Part shown: positions 12,901 to 26,900 of the stretch, piece after piece | How the letters are laid out: each line of letters opens with the position of its first letter | Position numbering within the stretch: position 1 is the stretch's first letter | Source of the DNA: Manduca sexta | Taxonomy: Eukaryota; Arthropoda; Insecta; Lepidoptera; Sphingidae | DNA: 64,000 nucleotides | NCBI RefSeq assembly: GCF_014839805.1 | Contig: NC_051129.1 | Location: forward strand, 8,374,920-8,438,919 | Direction of reading: 5' to 3' | Program-made: the position numbers and the translations under genes | Notes under the pieces: generated by a model | Told to the model about the DNA's origin: nothing | What the model saw: only the letters and a program-made list of their open reading frames with translations | Databases searched by the model: none

Positions 12901-15900
12901 CGAACAGTTTGGACGGAGCTGAATCACTGGTGACGCAACTCACCGCCGACACCATAATCACGAACAAAAACTAATAATATTAGAAACACTCCGAGATAAA
13001 ACACTTAATTTAGCCATTCTGATAATTGCCGCGGTGAATAAAATTGATTTAATTAAAACAATGAGGCCGCTGAGCGCGTTGCGTACGCGCAAACAGTAGC
13101 GCGTCGAGTTAGCGCGTCCGTCCGTTTATGTATTTAAATAAGTTCAAATTCGACCGACGGAAGTATCACGCGGCGATAAGTTATTTACGATCTTTATAAA
13201 CACTTAAAATACCAAAAACCATTCCCATTCATAAGACGGACCGAAACGGACTCTTACCGACGCACGAGCGATACTCATAAAACCTGTTTAGATTTTGATA
13301 ATTTTATTAACGATCGAATGCACGGAACGCCGAATGCGAGAGTCTCGACTCATATATTACGGCTTTAACACAAATTATACAAGTTTAAAGCCACAACATA
13401 GACCGCGCGTGGGTGTCTAATGTTAAAATGTGTCATCTGTAATTATACGACCCGGAGAATTTTAATGTGTTCGGAATATCGTCTTCTTTATTACAATAGA
13501 GGTTTTAGTGAACTGGATCTATCGGAATTATTGTCGTTGGTAGAGCGCTTGTCGGACTCGCCAGCGTCGCCGCGAGGAGATATCAAATCGTTTATTTTTT
13601 GGAAATACAATGCCGTATACCCGACATTATAGCGAGTTTGACAATAATTAGTGTGATGGCGATACGCACCAAGGAGTCACCGCTGCACACTGTAATTACC
13701 ACTGTCTATTCACTTTACGTCGTTGCCCAGATTTCCACATCTTTTATTTCTATCCACATTCGTATCGTCGCGTTGTGGCGTAAATAATTTCCATTACTCG
13801 TCCCAGCGTTCATTAGGGGCACATTGTCTCATTCCAACACATTTTAATGCTACCTTCAAAATTTTATTACGACAATTCATTCCAATTGCCTTCTAACGAT
13901 ATGAATTATGTCTCGGTGAAATCTTTGAGTTAATGTTCCCTTTCGTCGTGTAAATAAACTGCAATCTCAATTAAGGCGCGTTTGCAGTCCTTGGACATAA
14001 AGACGTGCTAAAACCTATATCACAATCCATCGCACAACTAACACTTAGTGTCTGATTATGTAACAACAATCACCACAAGCGATCCGCTAATCATCTATCT
14101 ATCCGAACGTTTACACTTCAAATACTTAGCACAAATAGAGAGATGTATGTTGTTTACTGCTGCGCGGCAAATCAATTGGGCAAACCGCTTTCGTGTACTA
14201 ATAGAAAGAAAACGATCGGCCGTTTCGTCAGCGTGCTGATTAATTAAACCCCTTACGATCGCATGTACAATCTTCCATTTAAGTTTGTGCAGTAAAGTAC
14301 GAACTTTAATTAGTACTTTTCCATTTGTCGGACACCTGGCAAAAGCTATTTGACTTGCCAGTTGAATGTCGCCCGCGCGCGTATCCACCGCAATTCAGAC
14401 CCTAAGTGGCATTAAGCAAAGTACAAATTACCAAGCGCCACTTAACTGTCCAGGCTGTTATACGAAGAAGCGAAGTTTTCAGGCCAATCCCATTGGCCGA
14501 GCGAGTGTTAACTCTACAATCACGAGTCATACATTTTCAAATAGTTGTAGCCATAATTTGATAGTCTTTACGTCGTTGCTCACTTGTGAATTGCCTTTTA
14601 TTATTTGTCTTTGAACACTCGTGCTAATTTATTTTTTTAGGTTTAACGGTTTCATCATGTTGTTTAAATATCACGAATGTAGTTAGTGATTCGTGCGTGT
14701 ACTTATTAGGTTTCCAAATTTAAACGTATTACAATATGTTTACAATGTTCAAGGCTCGAGCGGAATGGCCGGCGTATATGTTATAATTTATAATAGGTAT
14801 GTCAAAATGATAGAGTTGGGACCGTATTAAAGATGGCGTTGTTTTGTCGGAGACCGCGGTCCGGCCATTGAGTTGAGAACGCGTGTGTATCATCTATAGT
14901 ACAAATGTAGGAGATCATCGTTCATATTTGACGTCTGAACGCACGGTCATAATGTCATCCATTTAGCGACCCCATGCACTATTATTGTCAACTCGTACGA
15001 ACGAGTCATTAGTGTAAAATCAAATCAATCATGCGCCTCTTTGTATTTCAATTTTAACGTTCGCCCGTCCGACAATTATCGACTTTCTACAAATTGAAAC
15101 GGAATTCTAGCGAGTCGGTGAACAGTTTTGCAAACAACTTCATGTATAATGGTTCACGTAGCTAATTTTTGGTCGGACCGTTTTCGGTGTCAACCTAATG
15201 TTGATAATTAAATTTTGAGAAAAAGGCGCGCCACTCAATAAGTGTTACACGAAACGACAACTTTTTGTCGCAACATTCGACAATTAGCATTAGAACGTGT
15301 TAATGATACAAATTTGCAATCTCGAAATGTTTTTACGTAAATAGCACTCGATGCTTATAATGCGATTTCAATACTCGAATAGCTATTGATGTTTGAGGCC
15401 ACGTGTTCTTTATTAATAAACTAAATTTTGTTCTGTTATGGGCTGCAGTTCGCGCATAAAAACGATTCACTGTACAAAAGATATTTGTCAATTTACAATT
15501 GACAAAATAAACAAGCCCCGATCACGCTTCCCATTGTGACCAGTTCTGTAAATAATTTCACCGTATATACATTAAAAACGAATACAATAACGGTACAGCT
15601 AATTATAGTTTTGGTAACGAATCGCAGCACTCACGACGCGGTTAAGTAAGTGGACAGTGGTACGCAAAAACTAGATCGTGACGTGAACACATTCAAAAAC
15701 GTTCAAAATAAACGCCAAGAAAAAACATAATTTGACAAAGTGTCAAACGACACTGTGCAGCTCTGATGAGTTAACAAGTTAAATTAAGGCAGATATTGGA
15801 TTTTGTCGCTGCATCAATCGAACATTCTGAATACATGCAATTACTTTACATTGTCGACTCTAAATATGTTCTGCTTTTTATGCGTCACAACAAAAACTAC

Positions 15901-18900
15901 ATTTGACACAAAATTAGTTTTGAAGAGACAAATAAACTGATGATTACATTCATGGCCAAGTTGAATGTATCGAAATTTATTTTGCGGTTATTTATATTAT
16001 TAAAATCATAAATGCACATTTGAAAATAGAATCTATGGAATGTGCAACGTCCACTGAAACAGTGAAGTAATCAGATTTCTCGTTAAAACGCTCGGTAGTA
16101 GCTTCTTAGTGTTGCGAGGACGTGACAAGATGCAGGGCTACCGCGGCCAGACGACAAAAAATCATCTCGTTTTACCGTACCAACAGAACGTGAAAGGTAA
16201 TTTCATGCATTTTCTGTTTAACACGCCTCTGGGGGCACTTTGCCCTTTCCACTTTCATTGTTTTTTGCCGGTCCCTCAAATTAACTGTTACCGTTCGAGC
16301 ATCATTTTCTTATTGCAATCGTACCAGTACTGTCGGTTGGAGGCGTCACAAAAACTTTATGCATTGTTATTGACAGAGCTTCGTTTGGACAGATGTTACG
16401 TTCCATAATTGCAATATTATGAAATATTCACAATTAGTTCCAAAAGCGTTAAACTCAATGCACATGTGACATTATCACGATTTCTGCATTGTTGAGTGCA
16501 AATATGAACCCACACAATTTGGGGAATTTGTTATAATCCGCGCCGACTCCATTGTTATGCATTGTTACCGCGGACGCAGGGATCATCGAATCGTAGGGGA
16601 GATACCAGAGGGACACCGTCGCCGCAATCTGGGAATATTCGAAGACACAAAATAAATGTTAATCAAATAATATCCTCTCATTGGTAAACCATAATGGATT
16701 GGAGTTGGGATATTAAAAAAATATATATTTTGCTATATTTGGACTCGTTCATTGGACACGTTTGATCCACATTAAAACAAAATAAACAAAGAAAAATAAT
16801 TATGCCGAAATTGGTGTACTTACTTCTTTACATTTAATAGAGTGGTATTTATAAATGTCAATTTTGAATTTAGAATGTGTCAATCCGGCCACCAAAAGCG
16901 GCGTGGATGGCAAAGGTCCGATGCAGGTGGAGGCGGTGGAGGCTCGAGGCTCGCGCGGATGGCAGCGCTCGCTCGCGGCTCCGCGCCGATCGTGTTCAAC
17001 CGGAGCGAGTTATTAATAATCCGCATTCACGGGTCGCACGAGCGCGAGCGCCGACGCCGAGCGACCGGCCCGCGACGACATTCCACACCATTGTACCGTC
17101 GCCGCTCCGCCCGCGACACTTTTGTCTATTCACACCGATAAATCACCGCGAACCTTCATTACCCAGGCATTATTTACCTCTGACCGCGACCACCTGAGCG
17201 GCTCGATTAATTAGTACAACACTACAGATAAGATACGGCCGGGAAAGCGATCGCTTTCAATTTCCTCTCGAGGGGCACTTCGGTTAAAGTGTGCGTTAAG
17301 TGCGGACAATCGGAGATAAAACGTGTCAGACGAGACTCCCTTAATCCGGTGATCGAAGATTGCGAGAAAACGTTTTGTCGTGGGGTTGCACGCTCCGCTC
17401 GGTCCCATTGTCCGTCGGTTCTAATTCGATAGCCCACACGTCGACACGCCGACACGCGGCCTGTTGACGTGGGCGAGCGGCCGATGCGTCGAACCCTAAT
17501 TAAACCTATGAGATGCTAATGGGAGTCATTCATCGCGAGGTCAGATCGGGCGAGTCGCCGCGACACGTATGTCGGGCTCGAGTGGTCGAGAGAGCCGCTG
17601 CTCCGCACTACACCGCACTACTCGTTAAGAAACGATCGATACTAAACATCAACAAGCGAGTACGTACGGTTTTCTCTTATCGAATTATTCGATAAACAAA
17701 CGGTCGCGCCACACGCAGTGGAAACTTGTCCAGACGCAATGTCATAGCGCTCGTACACATCGAGTGTTTTTAAATTGATTGTAATGCGAATGAGCTCTGA
17801 ACAACTGTGATTCGAGTGAGAAGCGTCTTCTGGCTTTCATTACGCGTTTACATGGTCATTCCTCTTTGACCTCGCGACAACGCGCTCCGTGTGTGTCTTT
17901 GTGCGTACCGTTTTCTTTATAAACGTATATTAACAACATTATAAAGGTATTAGCGAGAACCGCTCGAGGCCGCTCACCTATCTATGGCATCGGACTGGTT
18001 AATATTATTATTAAATTATGTTGTTGGCAAAAACGGAGTGCGCTCGTTCGTTTAGCTTTAGGGAGTAATTAGCGGAATGAGGCTTATCTCGTATCTAATC
18101 ACTGCCGGTAATTATTGGGTCTGATCCGGACCACACTCGTACGCTCCGCGCAGCCTCGATTCTCAATACTGCTTTATAGGACCGTTCATACTCCGGTCGA
18201 TACGATATTCTCATTAACATTTGGTACGATTTAAAAACGTTTGTATATAAACGAACCAATCGAGACAAATCGAAAATAGGTAACGGCTAAACAAATGAAC
18301 AAGGTCCATTGTGAACGAACATTGTTACCGCAGTTGAATAGTTGTACGAATTAGGGTCAAATCTTATTGATTAGCGAACAAAATTTTGTGAATAAACCGT
18401 GGGCCCGCCGGGCCACCGCCCGCATACGCTAATGAAACAACTTTGCATATCAATACACCTATTTTAATATCGACATGCATCATTTCATTTAATTGCATTT
18501 CCTGAATCATGCGTCGAGGGACAATCCAACAGTTAGCGTTCGCATTGAACCGCGTGCTGCTGTTCAATATTTATCATCGCATGAACAAGTTACACGTCAA
18601 TTAATATAGAAAAATAATTGACGTAAAAACGTGCGCAACTATGCAATAAAATAATGCAGCGCGCCTTATACGCGCCAACAGTGTACAAATTCCCGGGCGG
18701 CTAACAAAAGTAGCTCAGCGATTTTTTGTCGGCGCCCACTGCGAACTGGTCTCGCGAAGTTTATTTACTTTGTATCGAAAAGTGCTGCGACCACAATGAA
18801 ACTTGAGGCCGTAATTAGAAATCTGATGTGACCTGGCCTTATTTCCACGGCTCCCGTAATTAATCTCTGCAACGTGACCAAAGAGAGAATTTTATAGGCT

Positions 18901-20822
18901 CGGTCACAAATCGTTACCTAACATGGACGCTCCAGTTTGACATTAATCGATAAATCTCTCTGAACGATTCATCATCAATTCCATATTGTCTGCTCGGGTC
19001 GCATTAGAATAAATTTAATATCGTTTGATGCTGTTTACATTCAATCAAAGCAAGGCGCGGTTAACAGATCCTAACATATCAACCTCTTTAACTGTGTCTC
19101 GACTTTGCGTCTATACTAAGTAGAGTTGTTAGTACGTTGTCTCAAACATATAATGATTGTTTTCTTTTTAATTCAATATTATGTAGTTGATACGCGGTTT
19201 GTGGTTTTGTAACTTGTCATATACAAAATTGTGGTAAACTCGCGAACAATACTTGGCAAAAATAAAATTAAACGAAAGCGGTTGTAACATCTGCTTGAGA
19301 GCTCATAATTAGTTATTTTACACGAAAGCTGGCAATGAAAAAGGAATCGAGATTGCGCGTTATGTGGCACAGCCGTCACATTAATCTGTTCAAAAGTGTT
19401 AAATCGGTTAATATAACGATGATGAATGCGGTCCCAACCAAACAGCCCGCAGCGGGGGTGTTTTACCCCACTGTACAAATAAAATATTTTTATTATTAAC
19501 TACTTTTTGTCCTTTTCGCACTCACCAATGTCCCATTCGACCGTCGCGCTCGCACCATTTAATCGAAATAATTTTTCTGTTTTGTCATTATAGTATCACG
19601 TTTAGAGCTCCAATCTTTTGTCGAGAGTTTCGATTCGTCGGTTTCTTATTTCCATTGGTTTGGTTAGTTTTTTTAATCACGAGAGGTAAAGAAATTCTAC
19701 ACCATTCGAAATAAAGATATTTATGCGTAATCTTTGTCGTGGAGCGGTGACAATACGAAAGGCGGTAAGCGGCGCATGTCGGACGCGACTCGCGCGCCAT
19801 CTCTCGCCTAGTAGCCGAGCGCGCCGCTGATTATGATTTTTTTATACGTGTTTACCGTAAAGGTGCTTCCTATGAATGAAGCCGGTTCTCATAAAAAGGT
19901 GCAACCGTGTCAAAATCGAACAACATTGTTTAAAATCTAAGACAGGCACACATGAGCATCTTTCATCATGGCTGGCTTACCTGTGGGGGCTCACAAAAAA
20001 CGCGCCAGGTAGCCCATTTGTTTGTTATTAATTCTCGCGTCAAATCTCATTTTTTTATCACCAGCGACCACTCTAATGCTGTGAGAATATTAATTATAAT
20101 TATAAACGGAGCTCGTCGGGTTCGTTACGAGGTGCATCGCTCCGAGTTTTGATTTCAAAATTTAAATCTGATCATTTATCATGCGACAATGTCGGTTTTA
20201 TCTTGATTCTGTAGTTTGTTTAATTTATTGTTTTCTATTATTGTGAATATATTTTTCTTTGTTATGAATAACATTAACATTTTATGTGAACTTAAAGGTC
20301 TGCTCAACTTAAACGAAGAAAGACATAAAATATTCGTTATGTAACCATTCATGGGCGGAATTCGTGCAGAACCGCACTAATCTCTCAAATATCTCATATC
20401 AATATGTCAGAATTAATATATTTGGACGTGTATACATTATGCAGATAAGCAATAAACTCCAGTGATCTATCAAAGCAGTTACGTCATTTCCTCTCATATA
20501 TATGACACATGATTTAAAAAACTCCTTACGTGGAATCATTTAAATACCCGTTGTTTTATCGTTGGAAATGCCAGTCTTTGTTATGTTTTAATTTTATACC
20601 GCGTTAAGATTAATGAAGTTTGGTATTCTTAATTGGTTTTATTACAGTTTTTTACCGTTTGTCTTAAATTAATTTACGACTTAAAATATTTTTACACAAA
20701 TACTTAGGTAAGCTTTTTATTGTTTGTTCAAATCTTAATACTAGTTGCTTCTTGCTTCCACTCCAATATACAACTATAAGTATTATAGTGTATGTATAAT
20801 AATAATACATAAGCCCTCTATT
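12901..20822. promoter_or_regulatory. Repeat-poor, CpG-rich block: candidate regulatory landscape
   Basis: I saw no transposable-element fragments over about 8 kb, whereas both window edges carry them densely. CpG density is visibly higher, notably at 13050-13130, 16880-17160 and 17400-17610. TAATTA or TTAATTA motifs recur, for example near 14237, 17209, 18066, 18105, 18816 and 18857, together with CATTGT-type motifs near 16551, 17405 and 18308. Such a pattern is typical around developmental transcription-factor genes. It may also contain undetected non-coding 5' exons of zfh2. Function is inference; conservation was not testable here. Confidence 0.35.
16880..17170. promoter_or_regulatory. 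GC-rich island
   Basis: A distinct GC/CpG-rich segment: GGTGGAGGCGGTGGAGGC near 16925, then GCGCGAGCGCCGACGCC near 17040 and CGCCGCTCCGCCCGCGAC near 17100. Two overlapping frames of about 100 codons exist here, but their composition is what random GC-rich DNA gives: arginine, alanine and glycine runs with no domain. It is a candidate promoter, first exon or CpG-rich enhancer. There is no transcription evidence. Confidence 0.3.
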
Positions 20823-20996
20823 ATATACTGTCCCAGTGCTGGGCACAGGCCTCTTCTACTACTGATAGGAATTAAGCCTTAGTCCACCACGCTGGCCTAG
20901 TGCGGATTGGTAGCATTCACACACCCTCAAACTTCCTATAGAATACTTCTCAGGTATGCAGCTTTCTCACGATGTTTTCCTTCACCGTTAAAGCAT
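20823..20996 (+). mobile_element. Lepidopteran interspersed repeat, ATT-tail family (5'-truncated copy)
   Basis: It carries the order CTGTCCCAGTGCTGGGCACA, CAGTCC/TAGTCCACCACGCTGGCC, GTGCGGATTGGTAG, TTCTCAGGTATGCA and ACGATGTTTTCCTTCACCG. The same order occurs at 57302-57580 on the other strand, at 58921-59033 and, degraded, at 48328-48470. I know this as one of the most abundant repeats in moth and butterfly genomes. Its exact class is not settled from this sequence. Confidence 0.65.
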
Positions 20997-23900
20997 TATA
21001 TATGTTTGTACGTAATAAACAATACGAATGTCCTCAACATTGGTCCCCATCAAATTGGACACGGGGCCGCGGTAAGTGCGGCGAAGACGGCAAATTATCA
21101 GGAAACGCCCGCACACGCTTTCTGCACACACTAACTGACTAAAAATCATACTTAACGAGTCGGCGATGGCCGACTAGTGCTACAATACTTGCGTTATTAC
21201 ATGGCAGGTAATTGAGCAAGGCTTACATTGATCTTAAGTGTCTCATCTACCTGTCATTACGTGCGTACTGTGTGATCAAGACGTTTTGCTAACAACGGAC
21301 TTGTTTATTATACGAATATAAGTAGTATATTTAGTTTATTTAAAACTGGACTATTATGTGTTTTTCATGGCAAACAGGTATGTATAGCATGTGGTGACAT
21401 TATAGTTAACATTTTATTTTATTAGCCTCGATAGCTACATTAATGAGAGCACCACATGCATGGTGGTGCATCGATAGAGCCCCCATGCGGTTACCTCGCA
21501 CGACCCGTTCATCTTTATTGCGATCGTGTCTACAAATCGTTCGAACCTTGCACATCAGTCACAGTTAAAACAATAATTCATCTCGCCAGCCTTGACATCC
21601 GGAAAGATTAAAACCGACCTGTGACCTTATTGCACATATTTCGATTCATGCAAATTCGTGATCGTGACAAATTTAAATTGTAGAATCTATCGACATCCTT
21701 GGCATTCGCTCTATTTTAAACAATAGTTCGATTTCGACATTTACTGTAGAAAGTACCGCGGCGCTGCGCAGTCCGCTAGCGTGTGTACGCAAGGTGTGGC
21801 ATGTTAAGAGGTCGCCATTAGCTCCTTGCCTAATACATCACGACTCGGGCATTAGGCGTCTATCGCTCCCCGTTTATACGCGAATTGTCTGAGGAAAGCA
21901 CCCATTGTGACCGGTGAAATTTATTTTCTTCTTGTCGTGGGAATGAAGCAATTATCTCCCGCCGTTATATTGAGATATCGAAACGAATTTAGTGTCCTTT
22001 GTCAAAGAGCACACTGGCCGGCCATCTATGGGCACGTCAATTAAGTCCATTTTAACCGAAAAGAGATAAGTGTGCAAGCGGCGACAAAGCGTCACGTGGA
22101 GATCGCACATTAACATAACTCTCATGTTTTTATGATCTGTGAAACCAAGGAAAAAGCTAGCTGAGTAAAATAAATAAAAGATGGCGGGCGGAGCTCGCGA
22201 TACTTCTCAAATTGAATATTAGATTGAAATTACGCGCTCGGGCGGCTCTCTCCTCCGGCTTTTGTTACACGAATGATACATAAAGCGCTCGCGCACACAA
22301 ACACAGCAATAAGAATTTTAAATTAGCATTCTTTTTGTGCTCCGTGCCACCCCTACGCGGCCCTCTACCCGCGCGCCCCACCGTCTTAATAATATGGAGA
22401 AATTGAGTTGTTATACACCCTTTTCGGAGGAAGTGCGGGTGCAGCGTACACCTCTCGGGGAAGCCTTTTTGTAATTGAATTTAGATATTCTTTCGGTGGA
22501 TATAACGACGGGGAGGTCGGAGCCGCTAGTTCCGCGCGTCGAATACATGCAAATGTGACGATATGAAATTCTCTACTCGTCGCCGTGACGCCGTATCGCG
22601 TGCCATTATTGCTTACGTTACTCGCTTTTGCGTGTGTGTATTTTGGGGGGACACAATCTTTATTTATAATATTTTGTCTCGCTCAGATAACTGTATAAAT
22701 TGTTTAGTTTTATTATCAGTAGAATATCAATTATATACTTTTGGTGTAGAGAATTTCACACCCACACCCAAAGAGGGTAAATAAACTGTGTTGTTCCAAT
22801 GCGGGTTGATGGTCGTTGACGTACATTTGTCGTATTATTAAACTAGAATCATATTATTCTTTTCGACAAACATAATATACTTGACTTGCTACTAAATAAA
22901 TCAATTAATTGCAGTAATAAAATAATTAAGTATTAAGCATTCAGAATTTTATATAGGTACCCAATATTCGTTAATGTAAACTATATCCCAGCCTGCATGC
23001 CACATCTCGTGCTAACACTATCAAAAATTATGATACATACCACACCAAAAATAGGTTCCATTAATTTGATCAGCCTTCCGAGAAGCTCGATGCCATGAGC
23101 CGATGTGTAATTACTGATGGCTATTAACATCGCCCGTGTACAAACATGGCGGCTGATTGTGGGTTTCGTTTTAATTGCGCACACGCATCCACAGAGTTAG
23201 CTATGCAACTTCGGGATCAAATCGTGAGAACTTCATAATTTATTGACTTTTCGGTTTGTTACAATATAGTTTTTATGGGAAACAATAAGTAATAAAACCT
23301 GGAGGGTCTACTTTCCCCATTATACTCTTTTTTATCCTATCGTTTGCGATCGATAGTTAACCGAGAATCGTAGTTATCGATATTAAACGGAGTTCAGTTA
23401 TAGTCGAATCCGAAAACATACGCTATACTATTCGCTAGAACTACAATTAAACATTATTATTCCTGTTATACATCCGCAACGTCTGGTGGCATATCACGTT
23501 TGAAAAATAGCTCATATTTACTTCCGTTATCGTCAGACAACCCATACTCATTTCATACTGTAAATTTCGACCATTAAATCTAAATGTGACAATGAGTGAA
23601 TTCGTGAAAATAATTATCCGTTGTATTTCGGACGTTCCCACTATTGTGAGAGTCGCCCCGTTCCCATCCCGAAACGACATTAAATAATAGTTAAAGCGAG
23701 CTAATTTTATAGTCGCCACTGCCCTCCTTTTCTCAACCTCTTCAGGTAATTTCAAATTGTCCATTACTCAGTCAACACATTACGAGACATGAATGGATTT
23801 AGCGTTTAGGCCGCGGTCCGGTTGACGGCGATTTTGTAAATTGTTGGTAAACAATGCTGGATTGTTCTTGTGTAGTGTGTGAAGAATATTTGGGATTGTG

Positions 23901-26900
23901 ATATAATTTTGTATTTTAAAATTTTACTTTAATTTAATAATGGATATAAAATACAAAAGAACTTTTATGTTTTCTACTGCCAAAAACCAATGGCAAAAAC
24001 ATAACGATAACATTTTTCAATTTCGTTTGCGAGTCTTGCAACCTCTGTTAAATAAATAATCACATCTACAGAGTGTTTTGAGCGCTAGCGGCGCGGTACG
24101 GACCGCCAGCCGCTGCCGCCTGCAGGCTGACCGCGCCCTAATACTCTTCCACGTAATTGTTCCAACATTACGATTCGTCGTCACCGGTAATTATCGCCGA
24201 CAACGCAGAACACTTCGCTCTGAGAAACTTTGTACCACAGTCGTAAAACGTGGCCACCATTTTTATTTTCTTTTGTCTCCCGAAAGGACGAGACGAGTTG
24301 AGCTGATGCTCTTTTGTTTATCCACCGAAATGATTCCAAATTATAATCATTCAAATTAACGCTAATGACACATTCTCGAGAAATTGAAGATGGCGTCACG
24401 GTCGAGTTTGAGAAATAAGATTGAAACTAATTCGGCGGTCGGTCGCCGCGGCGGCAGCGGCAGCGGCGCCGGCACTGCCGAAACCGCACGTCATTGTTTT
24501 TTGTGAAGCGGCCCGCGGCGGCCCGGGGCGGCCTCGCAGCCGAACCCGCTCTGGCCACTAATTAATTATTTCACATGTATCGATCATTAATTACGGACGA
24601 CCGATACCGTCCGTACCGTCCACCCGTTATCTTCTTAATGACGCTCGGCAATTTGTCCAACGTAATTATCTCACAAATCACACACACACAAAAACGAATA
24701 ATGATTTGAAATTTTAACACGAACGAGGCATTAAACCGCGTAGGCATTAATAGCAGAAAGCATCGAGAGCGAATCAATCTTAATCTCGTACAGAAACGTA
24801 ATCCAGATTTATTTATGACGGAGAAGAACGCGTGTGCTATTATGTTCGTCTGCGGCAATTTGCCTCGGAAATTGTCTTAATCGGCCGCTCAAGGGACTAT
24901 TTATGTATAATTATTTCCAAATTCGACGCTACGTTTGATGCCTTTCCGCTCTCTTTGAGGTGGTTCGACAAAAAAGTCATCTGTTGCAACAATTAAGCCG
25001 GAGAAAAAATATAAATAAGTATCGAAGGGTCCGCAATAATTACAGGCGCAAATTGTCGGTTCCTAATAGGCACATCGGTTGAGTGGCGCCTGGCAGGTTA
25101 CCTGCGCTGTTCACGCGATGCCCATACTGGCTGCTCCTCACGAACCTCCACTGCATACTTAGAATACTAATACTACTCTGTAACACTAGCTTTTCCACCC
25201 ATTCAATTGCTCCACGGGAATCTAGTAGGTAATCTTTATTAAAATAGATTTATACAATAACATCACCGATGCTTTGAGAATGCGTCATGGAAACAGTTCG
25301 AAAAGTTTCACATACCAAGGAATGTGATGATAATAATATCAAAATATTTTCATTAGAGATACATTCAATTGTAATTTAACATCAGCAGTCCAAAACCGCA
25401 TTTGTGAAATAAGTAAGCACACGTATGCGGAAATTAGAGAGTTGTTTCTTAACTTCTTATACATTGTTGGTGTTAATTAAAATGACAAATTAATGGGAAA
25501 GTATTTGAGATGATAATAAACAAGTTTCACATTTCACGTAACGTGAATGCCTTGTAATTACAAACACATTCGCCAAGTTACGAATTTGCGTTGTCACTTT
25601 ATCAACACGCGAAATGAGAGAGCTGTTTTAATTAAAAGCTTTCTCCAATGATGTATCTACGATTGTATTGTTGTTTGTGAGTCGAGAGTCAATTCTGTAA
25701 GTGTCGAATATTTTTGTTGCTAAATGTATCGAGATCTTTTAAGTTACTATTAGTAAATTGTAGACAGTTTTCTTTACAAAGTGAATGGACGAGATGGTTC
25801 TGACGAACAATTATATCGCAGAATACACAATTACAATTTTGCTCTTGCTTTTCATACATTGAGTAGATAAGAAACCTTATATCCTAGTAGTTGTATCCTG
25901 TAGTTCAACAACGTATCTGCAATTACAATACGTATAGTATTATCACGTGATAAGGCGATCCATTTACTCCTTTGCCAGTCTATAAAAAACAAGTAAAGTA
26001 TAAAAAATTGTTTGATTCACATTTGTCAATACTAGCCTTTTTACGAAATATTTGTTCATTAATACCGGTAACCACAAAAACATCAAGCAATAAGTTTGTT
26101 AACACTTATTTATTTCGGTTACATTACTCAATTACAGTTGTGTTGACACTAAAATTTCCTATAAGATTGCGACATACCATTATATTTTTTATCGACTGCA
26201 TTCTTATCGGCGTTCCGTCTTCTAAGATTGATACCTCGATCTGCGCATTCTTGGCCCAAGACTTCGAGTGTTGTTTTACACGACTATTATCGTGAGGCGT
26301 CTGGCTCGCTGGGCAAAAAGAGCCATTCCCATCGTCCGTGTTCAGAACTATTACCATTAATGAAGGCTTGAAACTTAAGCCCTAACGGTGGACATTGTCG
26401 AGGCGATCCTTACCGTGTAGGAGCGCTCCAATCGACCCGTCGCCACTGACGTTCCCACGTCTAACGAGACTCCCTCCATTACGTATAAACATTTTACATA
26501 CATTCCCTCCACTTATTATCAATGTATTAAGTAAATCGTTCCCTCGGAGTTCGCTCAATTTTATTTCCATTAATCGCTCTTCGACATTTCGGCCGTGGCG
26601 GCTGACAACGTCGGCTTAATACCTTATTTATTGTAATTCCTCACGCCGGACTTAGTAGATGTTGTTTAATGCGCTTTTACGATGTTTTCGTGAAGAAAGC
26701 ACTCGGTGGGTAATTATTTAGCAGTGTTCTGCGGTTTCGTGGGCCGAGGCCGCCGGTTAATGAGCGCCTCTGTAATAACGTACGATTATTAATATGGACG
26801 TAGTTTGCAGCGGCTGACTCCTTACTGGTGTATCTTGATTTTTTAAGCCCTTGTTTGATTTATTTTTAAAATTTTTGGCAATATTCTGTTCATTGTTGGC

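Noticed and set aside
14095..14388. 97-codon minus-strand frame
   Set aside because: No recognisable domain and an overlapping plus-strand frame; length is within chance for CpG-rich DNA.
16842..17197. Two overlapping frames of about 100 codons
   Set aside because: Arg/Ala/Gly-rich readings of a GC island in two registers; no domain, no splice context.
25972..26295. 107-codon plus-strand frame
   Set aside because: AT-driven hydrophobic composition, no domain, overlapped by a minus-strand frame.
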